Origin: JBEKZQ01 sp049509675
GTDB taxonomy: Bacteria > Planctomycetota > Planctomycetia > Pirellulales > Thermoguttaceae
Assembly (NCBI GenBank): GCA_049509675.1
Contig: JBEKZQ010000109.1
Coordinates: forward strand, 1 to 15,206
Direction: 5' to 3'
DNA length: 15,206 bases
The notes below the pieces were generated by a model. The model was not told the origin of the DNA. It ran no database searches and was given only the letters and a program-made list of their open reading frames with translations. The position numbers and the translations under genes are program-made. Within the stretch, counting starts at the first letter, position 1. The number at the start of each line of letters is the position of its first letter. Of the stretch, positions 7,034 to 14,018 are shown one piece after another.

Positions 7034-7395
7034 CGTCGAACGGTCGTGGCAGGATTATTTCCAAACACCGCGTTTGCGCCTCCCCAGTCATACGCCACTT
7101 CTCCCCCGAGTGCGATCGATTGCCAGCGATTTCCCCATGCGAGAATCGAAATTCCGCCCTCAAGGTGCAGGTCAAGGGCCGCCTGGACTTGGTGACGGTC
7201 GTCGGCAGTACGACGTCGGTTTCGGCGGGCGTTGCAGGCGGTTTCGTGCTCGCGGTATCAGGAAAAATCCTATATCGTCACGGATCAGCCAGTCGTACAT
7301 TAAGCAGTTCAGGGAGCATGAGGCAATTCACCGGAGCGTCCTTGCCGCCGCTCTTATCTTTGCCTTTGTGAACGGGCACAAGGAGGTCGAAAAAG
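7034..7395 (+). other. 362-nt gap without a recognisable gene
   Basis: Between the GH172 and BON-domain genes. ORFs in this stretch, including a 113-residue one at 7030-7371, show no family motif, have no good ribosome binding site and read like random GC-rich translation. I found no strong inverted repeat or terminator. The last 15 nt hold the AGGAGG (7381-7386) of the BON-domain gene. Its promoter probably lies here, but no convincing -35/-10 pair stands out. Confidence 0.5.
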
Positions 7396-7644
7396 GTGGC
7401 GTCGATTTTGCCGGTCAGCCGCGACTGCGATATTGTGGAGCAGGCCCAGGAGCGACTGCGGGCCGTCCCCTACATTTCCTTCCAGGATCTACGCTGCGAG
7501 TACCGGCATGGGCTGCTCGTTTTGCAGGGGCGGGTTGAAAGTTATTACGAGAAGCAGCTTGCCCAGGAAGCGGTCGCAAAGTTGGAGGGTGTCACCCAGG
7601 TGGTGAATCAGCTTGAGGTGGCCTGGGGCGATTCCAACTTGTAG
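7396..7644 (+). CDS. BON-domain protein (82 aa)
   Basis: A single BON domain fills the protein: a helix with DIVEQAQERLRAVPYISFQDL (landmark, about residues 12-32), the strand pair YRHGLLVLQGRVESYYEK, a helix with QLAQEAVAKLEGV, and the closing strand TQVVNQLEVAW. The GxVxLxGxV and GVxxVxNxLxV patterns are typical. BON domains are thought to bind phospholipid or other ligands and occur in osmotic-shock and secretion proteins. There is no signal peptide, so this copy is probably cytoplasmic. It starts with GTG, supported by AGGAGG 9 nt upstream. The Sel1-repeat gene begins 14 nt after its stop, so the two are likely one operon. Confidence 0.85.
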   Translation: MASILPVSRDCDIVEQAQERLRAVPYISFQDLRCEYRHGLLVLQGRVESYYEKQLAQEAVAKLEGVTQVVNQLEVAWGDSNL

Positions 7645-7658
7645 TGGAGGTTAGTGCA

Positions 7659-8171
7659 ATGATCCCTTCGAGCCATTGCAAGGATTCGGTTACAACAAGT
7701 CTTCCGGCCCGGTACCAACATGCTCTCCAGTGCGACGATGCCGAAGAGCGGCGCCGTTTCTTGAAAGAAGCTGCCGCGGCGGGATACATTCCGGCGATGT
7801 GCGACTACGGGCTGATGTGCCATGATGCCGCCGAGAAACACCACTGGCTGCGGGAGGCAGCCTGCGAAGGGTACCTCCCCGCCATGTACCATTACGCTCT
7901 GGCTTGCGGCGACGGGAAGCGGCGGAAACGGTGGTTGCTGGAGGCGGCCAGGAAAGGCCACGTCGAGGCGATGTACCAGTACAGCCTGGAATGCGACGAT
8001 GCCGCTGAAGCCTTCCATTGGCTGCGTGAAGCGGCATTAGAAGGTCATCGCCTTGCCGTCGAAGCCTGTGCCATGCGGTGCGAAGAACCGGACATGGGCG
8101 GTTGGCCAGGAGCATCTTCGGGCTGCAAACCGGCAATTTCAGCGGCGGGTTGTGTTTCCGACGAACCGTGA
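7659..8171 (+). CDS. compact Sel1-like repeat protein with 29-residue period
   Basis: A 170-residue protein without signal peptide. Residues 19-134 are four consecutive repeats of exactly 29 residues (19-47, 48-76, 77-105, 106-134), and a fifth begins at 135. The shared pattern is roughly YxYALxCDDAAExxxWLREAAxEGHxPAM. The WLREAA and G(H/Y)xxAM elements are those of Sel1-like repeats, which form paired helices that bind other proteins. Canonical Sel1 repeats are longer, about 36-44 residues, so these are shortened, apparently in the loop. A cysteine occurs at position 7 of every repeat (Cys25, 54, 83, 112, 141). The last 28 residues are low-complexity and may be a tail. I chose the ATG at 7659 because TGGAGG at 7645-7650 precedes it; a GTG at 7644 overlaps the BON stop. 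The role is unknown; a scaffold acting with the neighbouring BON protein is possible. Confidence 0.85.
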   Translation: MIPSSHCKDSVTTSLPARYQHALQCDDAEERRRFLKEAAAAGYIPAMCDYGLMCHDAAEKHHWLREAACEGYLPAMYHYALACGDGKRRKRWLLEAARKGHVEAMYQYSLECDDAAEAFHWLREAALEGHRLAVEACAMRCEEPDMGGWPGASSGCKPAISAAGCVSDEP

Positions 8172-8253
8172 CCCGGTTCTTTCTCGTAACCTCGTCAATT
8201 CCGGCTTGTCTGGAAACAACGTGCTCGCCACCCACATCTCGGAGAGAACCGAC

Positions 8254-8706
8254 ATGGGATATGTCCACACCCAGTACGGCCGATGGCACTACGTCCTGTT
8301 GGCCATTGCGGCCGCGATGCTCGTCGGCGCCTGGCTCGCCCACAAGGAACTGGCCGTCGTCGTCTTGCTGGTGGCGAGCGCCGCCGTTTTCGTCTTTTGC
8401 GCCCTGATCTTCAGATCCCTGACGATCCGGGATGAGGGAGAGCGGCTGGCTCTCCGCTACGGTCCGTTGCCGCTGTTGCGCAAGCGGATTCGATACGCCG
8501 ACATCACGTCGGTCGAGCCCGGCCGCACGTCGATCATCGACGGCTGGGGCATCCACTGCATCCTGTTTCGCGGTTGGACCTACAACCTCTGGGGCTTCGA
8601 CTGCGTGAAGCTGACGCTGGGCCGGAAGATCGTCCGCGTGGGCACGGACGACGTGGAGAACCTCATGGAGTTCCTGCGGGGCAAAGTGGGCGAGTTCTGT
8701 CCCTGA
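8254..8706 (+). CDS. two-helix inner-membrane protein with PH-like cytoplasmic domain
   Basis: A 150-residue protein. Two hydrophobic helices (about 12-29 and 32-54) form a hairpin, followed by a soluble domain beginning LTIRDEGERLALRYGPLPLL (56-75) and continuing RIRYADITSVEPGRTSII, GWTYNLWGFDCVKLTLG and IVRVGTDDVENLMEFLR. The second part resembles the bacterial PH-like domains that follow membrane hairpins, where 'IxYxDIxxVE' and 'VxIxTDDxExLxxFL' are usual. The function of such proteins is not established. The ATG at 8254 has GGAGAG at 8241-8246. A longer in-frame reading back to 8053 overlaps the Sel1 gene and is not supported. It lies 82 nt after the Sel1 gene and may belong to the same transcript. 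It converges with the DegT gene, leaving a 64-nt gap with no clear terminator. Confidence 0.75.
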   Translation: MGYVHTQYGRWHYVLLAIAAAMLVGAWLAHKELAVVVLLVASAAVFVFCALIFRSLTIRDEGERLALRYGPLPLLRKRIRYADITSVEPGRTSIIDGWGIHCILFRGWTYNLWGFDCVKLTLGRKIVRVGTDDVENLMEFLRGKVGEFCP

Positions 8707-8770
8707 TGACCAGGAGAACTGCAAAGTCGGGGGCGGACAACCTCATAGAAATACTGCCGGAATGCGTGGA

Positions 8771-10000
8771 TCAGCCTTTGCCGGCGGAGTCCATCGCCGA
8801 GCGGATGATCTCGACGGCCGCCTCTTCCTGCCGCGGAGTGAGCCGCGACGGGATCGGCAACAGGATGGACCGGGCAAACAAGCTGTCGCTTCGCGGGCAA
8901 GCACCCTTGCGGTAATCGCAAACGCTTTGCTTGTTCTGCGGCAAACTCCAGGGGTTGCCGGCCGGCGACAGCGGGACTTTTCCCACCAGTTGCTGGACGT
9001 TGTAGTAGATGTGCAGGCCGTAGTCGGCCACACGCACGGCGCTGGCCAGACCGGCGGCCTGCATCCGCCCGACGACCTGCCGCGCCCGGGCCTCGTCGTC
9101 CAACAGCATCACCAGGAAGGGGCCGGCGTCGCCGGCTTCGTCGTTCAGCCGGCGGAAGCCCAGCCCCGGCGTGCCGGCCAGCGCGGCCTTGATGCGCCGC
9201 TTGGAGGCCCGCATGTGCCGCACGATCGCCGGCAGCTTCTTGAGTTGCTGCGAGGCGACCGCGGCGGTCAACTCGCTCATGCGGCGGCCGCCGCCCCAGG
9301 TGACCGCCCCAGCCGGGTTCCCTGCGCCATTGACCCAGGGGATGCCCAGATCGTGCGCCGAGTTGCAGCGTTCGTAGAGCTTGGCGTCGTTGGTGATGAT
9401 GAGCCCGCCTTCGCCGGCCGTGGCGTTCTTGTTCCATTGCAGGCTGAAGACCCCCAGGGCGCCGAACGTGCCGAGTTTCCGGCCCTGAAAGCTGCCGCCG
9501 TTGGCCTGGGCACAATCTTCCAGCAGGGGAATTCCGTGCCGCTCGGCCACGGCCATGATGGCCTTCATGTCGCAGGGCACGCCGGCCATGTGAACCGGGA
9601 CGATGAGCTTCGTGCGGGGCGTGATCTTCCGCGCAAGATCCTCCGGATCCATGCAGAAGGTGTCGTCCACTTCGCAGAGCACGGGGATGGCGTTGGCCTG
9701 AACCACCGCGCCGGCCGTGGCCACCCAGAAAAACGCCGGCACGATCACTTCGCAGCCCGGCCCCATCGCCAGCGCCGTCATGGCGGTCGCCAGCGCGCCG
9801 GTGCCGCTGTTGACGGCCAGGGCATGCTCTGCGCCGTACAGCTTGCAGGCGGTCCGCTCCAGCATCTCGGCGTACTTGGGCTTCTTCAGCCCATAAAATC
9901 GGAACAGCGACTTGCGGTGCAGCACGTCCAATACGGCTTTCTCTTCGCGCTCGTCCAGCCAGTAAGCGCCCGGAAAGGGCTCGGGCCACTTGATCTTCAT
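8771..10000 (-). CDS. DegT/DnrJ/EryC1/StrS family PLP-dependent aminotransferase
   Basis: A 409-residue cytoplasmic enzyme of the sugar/cyclitol aminotransferase family. Motifs in order: NSGTGALATAM (64-74) for the phosphate of PLP, VIVPAFFWVATAGAVV (85-100), VPVHMAGVPCDM (134-145), EDCAQANGGS (161-170) with Asp162 facing the pyridine nitrogen, and SLQWNKNATAGEGG (186-199) with Lys191 as the Schiff-base lysine. The lysine is present, so it should be an active aminotransferase rather than a dehydratase of the ColD type, which has His there. Substrates are probably a keto-sugar nucleotide or inosose, but this cannot be specified. AGGAG at 10009-10013 (on the minus strand) precedes the ATG. It is last in the minus-strand cluster, 80 nt after the APC permease gene, with a palindromic repeat in the gap. 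Confidence 0.92.
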   Translation of the reverse strand: MKIKWPEPFPGAYWLDEREEKAVLDVLHRKSLFRFYGLKKPKYAEMLERTACKLYGAEHALAVNSGTGALATAMTALAMGPGCEVIVPAFFWVATAGAVVQANAIPVLCEVDDTFCMDPEDLARKITPRTKLIVPVHMAGVPCDMKAIMAVAERHGIPLLEDCAQANGGSFQGRKLGTFGALGVFSLQWNKNATAGEGGLIITNDAKLYERCNSAHDLGIPWVNGAGNPAGAVTWGGGRRMSELTAAVASQQLKKLPAIVRHMRASKRRIKAALAGTPGLGFRRLNDEAGDAGPFLVMLLDDEARARQVVGRMQAAGLASAVRVADYGLHIYYNVQQLVGKVPLSPAGNPWSLPQNKQSVCDYRKGACPRSDSLFARSILLPIPSRLTPRQEEAAVEIIRSAMDSAGKG

Positions 10001-10057
10001 GGGGATTTCTCCTGTTGAAATTGTTGTGTAGGGAATTCAGTTATTACCAGCCGAACT

Positions 10058-10084
10058 GTAGGACGGATTGCCAATCCGTCTTAC
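10058..10084 (+). repeat. palindromic repeat at the 3' end of the APC permease gene (copy 1)
   Basis: The core is GACGGATTG (10062-10070), one C, then CAATCCGTC (10072-10080), a perfect 9-bp hairpin. With GTAG before it and TTAC after it the arms extend to 13 bp with one mismatch. Bases 10058-10080 are identical to 11513-11535 and are the reverse complement of 11548-11570. The TTA at 10081-10083 is the TAA stop of the permease gene read on the other strand. No T-tract follows, so it is not a standard terminator. Confidence 0.85.
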
Positions 10085-11478
10085 GAAATTCCAGTCCCAT
10101 GTGAAGGTTCTTCCTGCCGGGGCAATATTGTTTCTTCATCGGGTACGGTGAATTCGATTTTGCGGCGGAACCAGTTGGTCTTCCAGGCGCCGTAGAGAAA
10201 CCCGGTGGCCAGCCAGCTCAGGCCGACGATCTTGGCCAGCGGGCTCAGGCTCCACCACAGATAGAGGCAGATCAGGAAACCGGCCAGCGGCAGCACCAGG
10301 TTGAGCGGGTTGGACCTGTTGCCGCGGAGATAGTAGCGGACGAAGGCGGAGAGATTCACGCCCATGAAGCCGATCAGGGCGCCGAAGTTGAGCATCTCGC
10401 AGCCGATCTCGAAGCTTACGGCAAACGCGCCGGCCAGCGCCAAGACGCCTACCAGCACGATGTTGTTTCGGGGGATGCGCGTCCGCGGGGCCAGGGCCGC
10501 GAAGAAGCGGCTGGGGATGGCGTTGTCGCGGCCCATGCCATAGAGCAACCGGCCGGCGGCGAGGTGCGCCCCGGCGCCGGAGCAGGTTTGCGCCACCAAC
10601 AGCGCCAGGCCGACGATGGTCATCAATAGCGCCCCGCCCGCCCGGCCTGCAACGTCGACGATCGCCGTGTCCAGGTTCTTGAAGCTTTCCGCACTTTCGG
10701 GCCAAACCAGTTGCGCGGCATACACCTGCGCGCCGCAAAGAATGCCGGTGATCAGACAGGTCAGCACGGTGGCCAGGAGGATGTTGCGGCGGGGGTTGTG
10801 CGCCTCCTCGGAGAGCGTGGAAATGGCGTCGAAACCAATGTACGTGAGCATGGCCAGCGAAGCGCCGTGGGAGACGGCCGCCAGGGAGAAGGTTTGCGGG
10901 TTGTAGAAGGGCAGCAGGAACCGGCCCGGCGACGGGTCGGAGACGCTGCAGACGTAGCGGACCGCCGCCGCCAGGAACAACGCCACCACCACGGTCAAGC
11001 CGCCGGCCATCCACTGATTGGTGCGGGCGCTGGCCTTGATGCCCCGCAGGTTCAGACCGGTGAACAGAACGGCGAAGAAGACGGCCCACAGCGGGTAGGG
11101 CACCTCCGGCAGGAACTTCATCGCCTCGCCGCTGCACCAGATGACGCTGATGATCGGATTGAGCACGTAATCAAAGACCATCGCCCAGCCGGTCAGATAA
11201 CCCAGCGAGGAATGCAGCTCCTGGCCGACATAGCTGTAGGCCGAGCCCGCCGTGGGATAGGCGTTGGCCATCCGCCCATAGCTGATGGCCGTGAACAGCA
11301 TGGCCACCATGCCGATCAGAATGGTGGTGACCACGTGGCCGTGGGCCTTGTCGGCCACGTTTCCATACAGCGGCATGGCCGCGGTCGGCTGGACGAGAAT
11401 GATGCCGTAGAGCACCAACTCCCGCAATCCCAGAACCCGTTTTAGCCCCGGCTTGCCGCCGGTCGTGTCGACAGACAT
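10081..11478 (-). CDS. APC-superfamily amino acid/polyamine permease
   Basis: A 465-residue integral membrane protein with about twelve hydrophobic helices. The first helix GLRELVLYGIILVQPTAA has the break typical of APC transporters. It is followed by SYGRMANAYPTAGSAYSYVG, LGYLTGWAMVFDYVLNP, YIGFDAISTLSEEAHNPRRN (the family 'F.GFd..t..aEE..nP.r' motif) and RLLYGMGRDNAIPSRFFAAL. The GWxxxxDYxxxP region resembles PuuP-type putrescine importers, but the substrate is unknown. I place the start at 11478 (MSVDTTGG). The same frame extends upstream to a TTG at 11529, but those residues are read from a palindromic repeat and are not family sequence. The stop codon lies in another copy of that repeat. 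The gene is 110 nt after the GH3 gene and 80 nt before the DegT gene on the same strand. Confidence 0.93.
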   Translation of the reverse strand: MSVDTTGGKPGLKRVLGLRELVLYGIILVQPTAAMPLYGNVADKAHGHVVTTILIGMVAMLFTAISYGRMANAYPTAGSAYSYVGQELHSSLGYLTGWAMVFDYVLNPIISVIWCSGEAMKFLPEVPYPLWAVFFAVLFTGLNLRGIKASARTNQWMAGGLTVVVALFLAAAVRYVCSVSDPSPGRFLLPFYNPQTFSLAAVSHGASLAMLTYIGFDAISTLSEEAHNPRRNILLATVLTCLITGILCGAQVYAAQLVWPESAESFKNLDTAIVDVAGRAGGALLMTIVGLALLVAQTCSGAGAHLAAGRLLYGMGRDNAIPSRFFAALAPRTRIPRNNIVLVGVLALAGAFAVSFEIGCEMLNFGALIGFMGVNLSAFVRYYLRGNRSNPLNLVLPLAGFLICLYLWWSLSPLAKIVGLSWLATGFLYGAWKTNWFRRKIEFTVPDEETILPRQEEPSHGTGIS

Positions 11479-11512
11479 AGGACCCGCAAGAGAATAAGTT
11501 GATCGATCACTG

Positions 11513-11570
11513 GTAGGACGGATTGCCAATCCGTCCCGCAGGACACAGACGGATTGGCAATCCGTCCTAC
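11513..11570 (+). repeat. inverted pair of the 23-bp palindromic repeat (copies 2 and 3)
   Basis: The 23-bp unit at 11513-11535 and its exact reverse complement at 11548-11570 are separated by 12 nt. Each unit is itself a hairpin (GACGGATTG/CAATCCGTC with one base between), so the whole could form either one long stem or two small ones. It occupies half of the 110-nt gap between the GH3 and APC genes. The same unit occurs at 10058-10080 in the orientation of the first copy, so the APC gene is bracketed by direct repeats. Confidence 0.9.
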
Positions 11571-11588
11571 AGGCGTAAATGTTGTACC

Positions 11589-13925
11589 TTACTTCACCTG
11601 GAATTCGCCTGTGAGCCGGATGTCTTCGGAGGAAGAGCCGATCATCACGCGAAAGCGGCCCGGCTCCACCACGCGCTTCAAATCGATGTTGTACAGCGCC
11701 AGCTCGTCGGGACCCAGCGTGAACGAACAGGTCTTGCTCTCGCCCGGCTCCAGGGCCAGCTTGGCAAAGCCCCGCAGTTGCTTCACCGGCGTGGAAACGC
11801 TGCTCACCGGCTCCTCGACGTAAAGCTGGACGGTCTCCTTCCCCGGGCGGTCGCCCGCGTTCTTCACGCGGAGTCGCACCTCGACAACGTCCAACGGGCT
11901 GATTTCCTTCGCGCTGAACTGCAAGCCGCTATAGGCAAACCGCGTGTAACTCAGGCCGTGGCCGAAACTCCAGAGCGGCGTGGGCTCCAGGTCCACGTAG
12001 GCGTGCCCCCAGCCCAACTTCTGCCAGTAGCGCTTCGACTTCTTCATGTTGTAGTAGACCGGCAATTGGCCGACGTGGCGGGGAACGGTCACGGAAAGCT
12101 TGCCGCTGGGATTGACGTCGCCGAAGAGGACCTCGGCCACCGCCTGCCCGCCCTTCTCGCCCGGCAGCCAGGCCTCGACGACGGCGGCAGCGTGCTCGGC
12201 GATCCAGCGCACGGCCAGCGGGCGGCCGTTGATCAATACGACCACGGTGGGCTTGCCGGCCGCATGCACCGCCTTCACCAGTTCCTCCTGGCGGCCGGTC
12301 AATTCCAGCGTCGCCGCGTCGCGGCCTTCACCGTCGGTCGATGGTTTCTCTTGGCCCCACCCGCTGCTCTCGCCCACCACCACGACGGCCGCGTCGGCAC
12401 GTGCCGCCGCTTCTTTGGCCTTGGCGATCTCGTCCGGCTCCGAGCCGGTCACTTCGCAGCCCTTGACGTACGTCACCTCGGTCCCGGCAGGGACGATCTG
12501 CCGGATGCCTTCCAGCACCGTGACAATGTGCTGGAGGATCTTATGCGGGACGTAGTCGCCGAGTTGGCTGTGCGAGTCGTCCGCATCGGGCCCAATCACG
12601 GCGATCGACCGCACCGTCTTCTTCAGCGGCAGCAGGCCGCCGTCGTTCTTCAAGAGCACGATTGCTTCCCGTGCGGCTTCCAGCGCCAGGTCTTGGTGCG
12701 CCGGGCGATGGACCGTCTGGACCGCGTGCTGCGGGTCGACCAGGGGCTTCTCGAACAATCCCAGACGGAACTTCTGCTTCAGCACGCGGCGCACGCTGCG
12801 ATCGACGAGGCTGATCGGCACCTTCCCTTCGCGGACGCTGGCCAGCATGTCCTGCATGTAGCCGGACTCGAAGGAGATGCCGACGTCCACGCCGGCCGCC
12901 AGGGCCAGCGCCCCCGCCTCCTTTTGCGTCGCCGCCAAGCCTTCGTACACGAGTGTGCCGATGCCGCCGCCCTCGGAGAGCACCAGGCCGTCGAAGCCGA
13001 ACTCCTGGCGGAGGATGCCGGTCAGCAGCTTCTTGGAGGCATGGGTGGGCATGCCGTCGATCGCGGGGTAGGTGGCCATGACGCCCAACGCCCCGCACTT
13101 CTGGATGCCCGCCTGCCAGGGCACCAGGAAGACTTCCCGCATGCCCCGCTCGGAAACCTCCATCGCGCCGCGCTCCAGGCCGCTGACCGGCTGGCTCTGG
13201 CCGGGGTAGTGACACAGCCCGGTGACGACTTTGTCCGGGGCGGAAACGTCGCGGCCCTGGGCCGAGCGCACGATCGTCTCCGCGATCCGCGCGCAGAGGA
13301 AAGGATCCTCGCTGAAGGCCTCTTCATTGCGGCCCAGCCGCGGGTCGCGGATCGGCTCGACCACGAGGGTGAAGTTCTGGTGTACGCCGATGGAGCGGGC
13401 TTCCCTGGCCACGGTGGCGTAGACGCGGCCCAACAGGTCCATGTTCCAGGTGCTGCCCAGCGCGGGGCCTTCGGGGAAGATCGTGCCGCCGGGGCACATC
13501 AGGCCGTGTGTGCCCTCCTCGCTCTGCAAGAGCGGAATGCCCAGCCGGGTGGCGGCGGCGATCCCCTGCAGCCGGTTGAGGAACTCGGCCTGTTGCCGCG
13601 CGCCGTCGTGCAGGATCTCGTTCGAGAGGGTGAAGAACCCGCCGCCCGGGCCGAAGCCCTTGAGCAAGGTGCCGGCGGCGAACTTCTGCACGCCCTGGGT
13701 TTTTTGCGGGATGCCCTTGCCCAGTTCCTCGAGGTAAACGCAGGGCATGTTCAGTTGCCCTACCTTCTCTTCGAGCGTCATGCGCCCGAGCAGGTCCTCC
13801 ACGCGACTATCGATCGGCTGCGAGGCGTCGCGGTAGAGCGGCTTGGCAGGCTCGCCGGCCCATGCCGAGGCGGCCGCGCACGATAGTATTGCACACAAGA
13901 CCACGAAGCGTGTTGACGATCTCAT
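11589..13925 (-). CDS. secreted glycoside hydrolase family 3 enzyme (beta-glucosidase-like) with altered motifs
   Basis: A 778-residue protein with a signal peptide (MRSSTRF, hydrophobic core, AWA near residue 23). Domains in order: GH3 TIM barrel (about 35-395), the alpha/beta sandwich domain (about 420-655, starting AIVLLKNDGGLLPL and containing INGRPLAVRW and VNPSGKLSVTVPR), and a fibronectin-III-like domain (about 680-768). The usual RDPRxGRxEEaFxEDP motif is present at 193-208 and GEGRD (532-536) matches the region carrying the acid/base Glu. Two key places differ from the usual pattern. The Lys-His pair reads Cys238-His239 (GLCHYPG), and the nucleophile motif 'SD(W/Y)' reads Ser317-Glu318 (LVLSEGG). 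It may be a distinct subfamily with another specificity. The ATG at 13925 has GGAG 6 nt upstream; a longer frame to 13967 reads a repeat. The stop is just after the repeat pair. Confidence 0.93.
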   Translation of the reverse strand: MRSSTRFVVLCAILSCAAASAWAGEPAKPLYRDASQPIDSRVEDLLGRMTLEEKVGQLNMPCVYLEELGKGIPQKTQGVQKFAAGTLLKGFGPGGGFFTLSNEILHDGARQQAEFLNRLQGIAAATRLGIPLLQSEEGTHGLMCPGGTIFPEGPALGSTWNMDLLGRVYATVAREARSIGVHQNFTLVVEPIRDPRLGRNEEAFSEDPFLCARIAETIVRSAQGRDVSAPDKVVTGLCHYPGQSQPVSGLERGAMEVSERGMREVFLVPWQAGIQKCGALGVMATYPAIDGMPTHASKKLLTGILRQEFGFDGLVLSEGGGIGTLVYEGLAATQKEAGALALAAGVDVGISFESGYMQDMLASVREGKVPISLVDRSVRRVLKQKFRLGLFEKPLVDPQHAVQTVHRPAHQDLALEAAREAIVLLKNDGGLLPLKKTVRSIAVIGPDADDSHSQLGDYVPHKILQHIVTVLEGIRQIVPAGTEVTYVKGCEVTGSEPDEIAKAKEAAARADAAVVVVGESSGWGQEKPSTDGEGRDAATLELTGRQEELVKAVHAAGKPTVVVLINGRPLAVRWIAEHAAAVVEAWLPGEKGGQAVAEVLFGDVNPSGKLSVTVPRHVGQLPVYYNMKKSKRYWQKLGWGHAYVDLEPTPLWSFGHGLSYTRFAYSGLQFSAKEISPLDVVEVRLRVKNAGDRPGKETVQLYVEEPVSSVSTPVKQLRGFAKLALEPGESKTCSFTLGPDELALYNIDLKRVVEPGRFRVMIGSSSEDIRLTGEFQVK

Positions 13926-13946
13926 GGTTTGCTCCGATTCAAAGTC

Positions 13947-13987
13947 CCCCTCTCCCGCCCGTCGCAAGCGACGGGATGGGAGAGGGG
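13947..13987 (+). repeat. 41-bp imperfect hairpin upstream of the GH3 gene
   Basis: The inner arms CCCGTCGC (13958-13965) and GCGACGGG (13968-13975) are exact, with AA as loop. The outer arms CCCCTCTCCC (13947-13956) and GGGAGAGGGG (13978-13987) are also exact; one base on the left and two on the right interrupt the stem. It lies 21 nt upstream of the GH3 start codon, so it may be within the 5' leader and could affect translation. Its outer arms resemble the CCCTCTCCC hairpin at 14154-14174. Confidence 0.85.
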
Positions 13988-14006
13988 ATGCCGCGGGATG
14001 CCGCGG
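13987..14006 (+). repeat. tandem duplication of a 10-bp unit
   Basis: GATGCCGCGG occurs twice head to tail, at 13987-13996 and 13997-14006, directly after the hairpin and before the MITE-like element. A third unit begins GAT and then diverges. It looks like a slippage product. Confidence 0.8.
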
Positions 14007-14018
14007 GATAAAGGAAGC

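Noticed and set aside
7030..7371. 113-residue plus-strand ORF between the GH172 and BON genes
   Set aside because: No ribosome binding site, no motif and uneven composition; not convincing as a gene.
8053..8253. 67-residue upstream extension of the two-helix membrane protein
   Set aside because: It overlaps the Sel1-repeat gene in another frame and has no supporting site; GGAGAG directly precedes the ATG at 8254.
8762..10018. 418-residue plus-strand ORF opposite the DegT gene
   Set aside because: No motifs and biased composition; the minus strand carries all DegT family motifs including the PLP lysine.
10058..10084. Rho-independent terminator for the APC permease gene
   Set aside because: A good hairpin is present but no T-tract follows on the minus strand, and the same unit occurs elsewhere as a repeat.
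11479..11529. 17-residue N-terminal extension of the APC permease
   Set aside because: It begins with TTG inside a palindromic repeat and adds residues absent from the family; the ATG at 11478 is preferred.
11523..13886. 787-residue plus-strand ORF opposite the GH3 gene
   Set aside because: It is rich in His, Arg, Gln and Leu with no domain motif, while the opposite strand encodes a clear GH3 enzyme over the same span. It is a shadow of GC-rich codon use.
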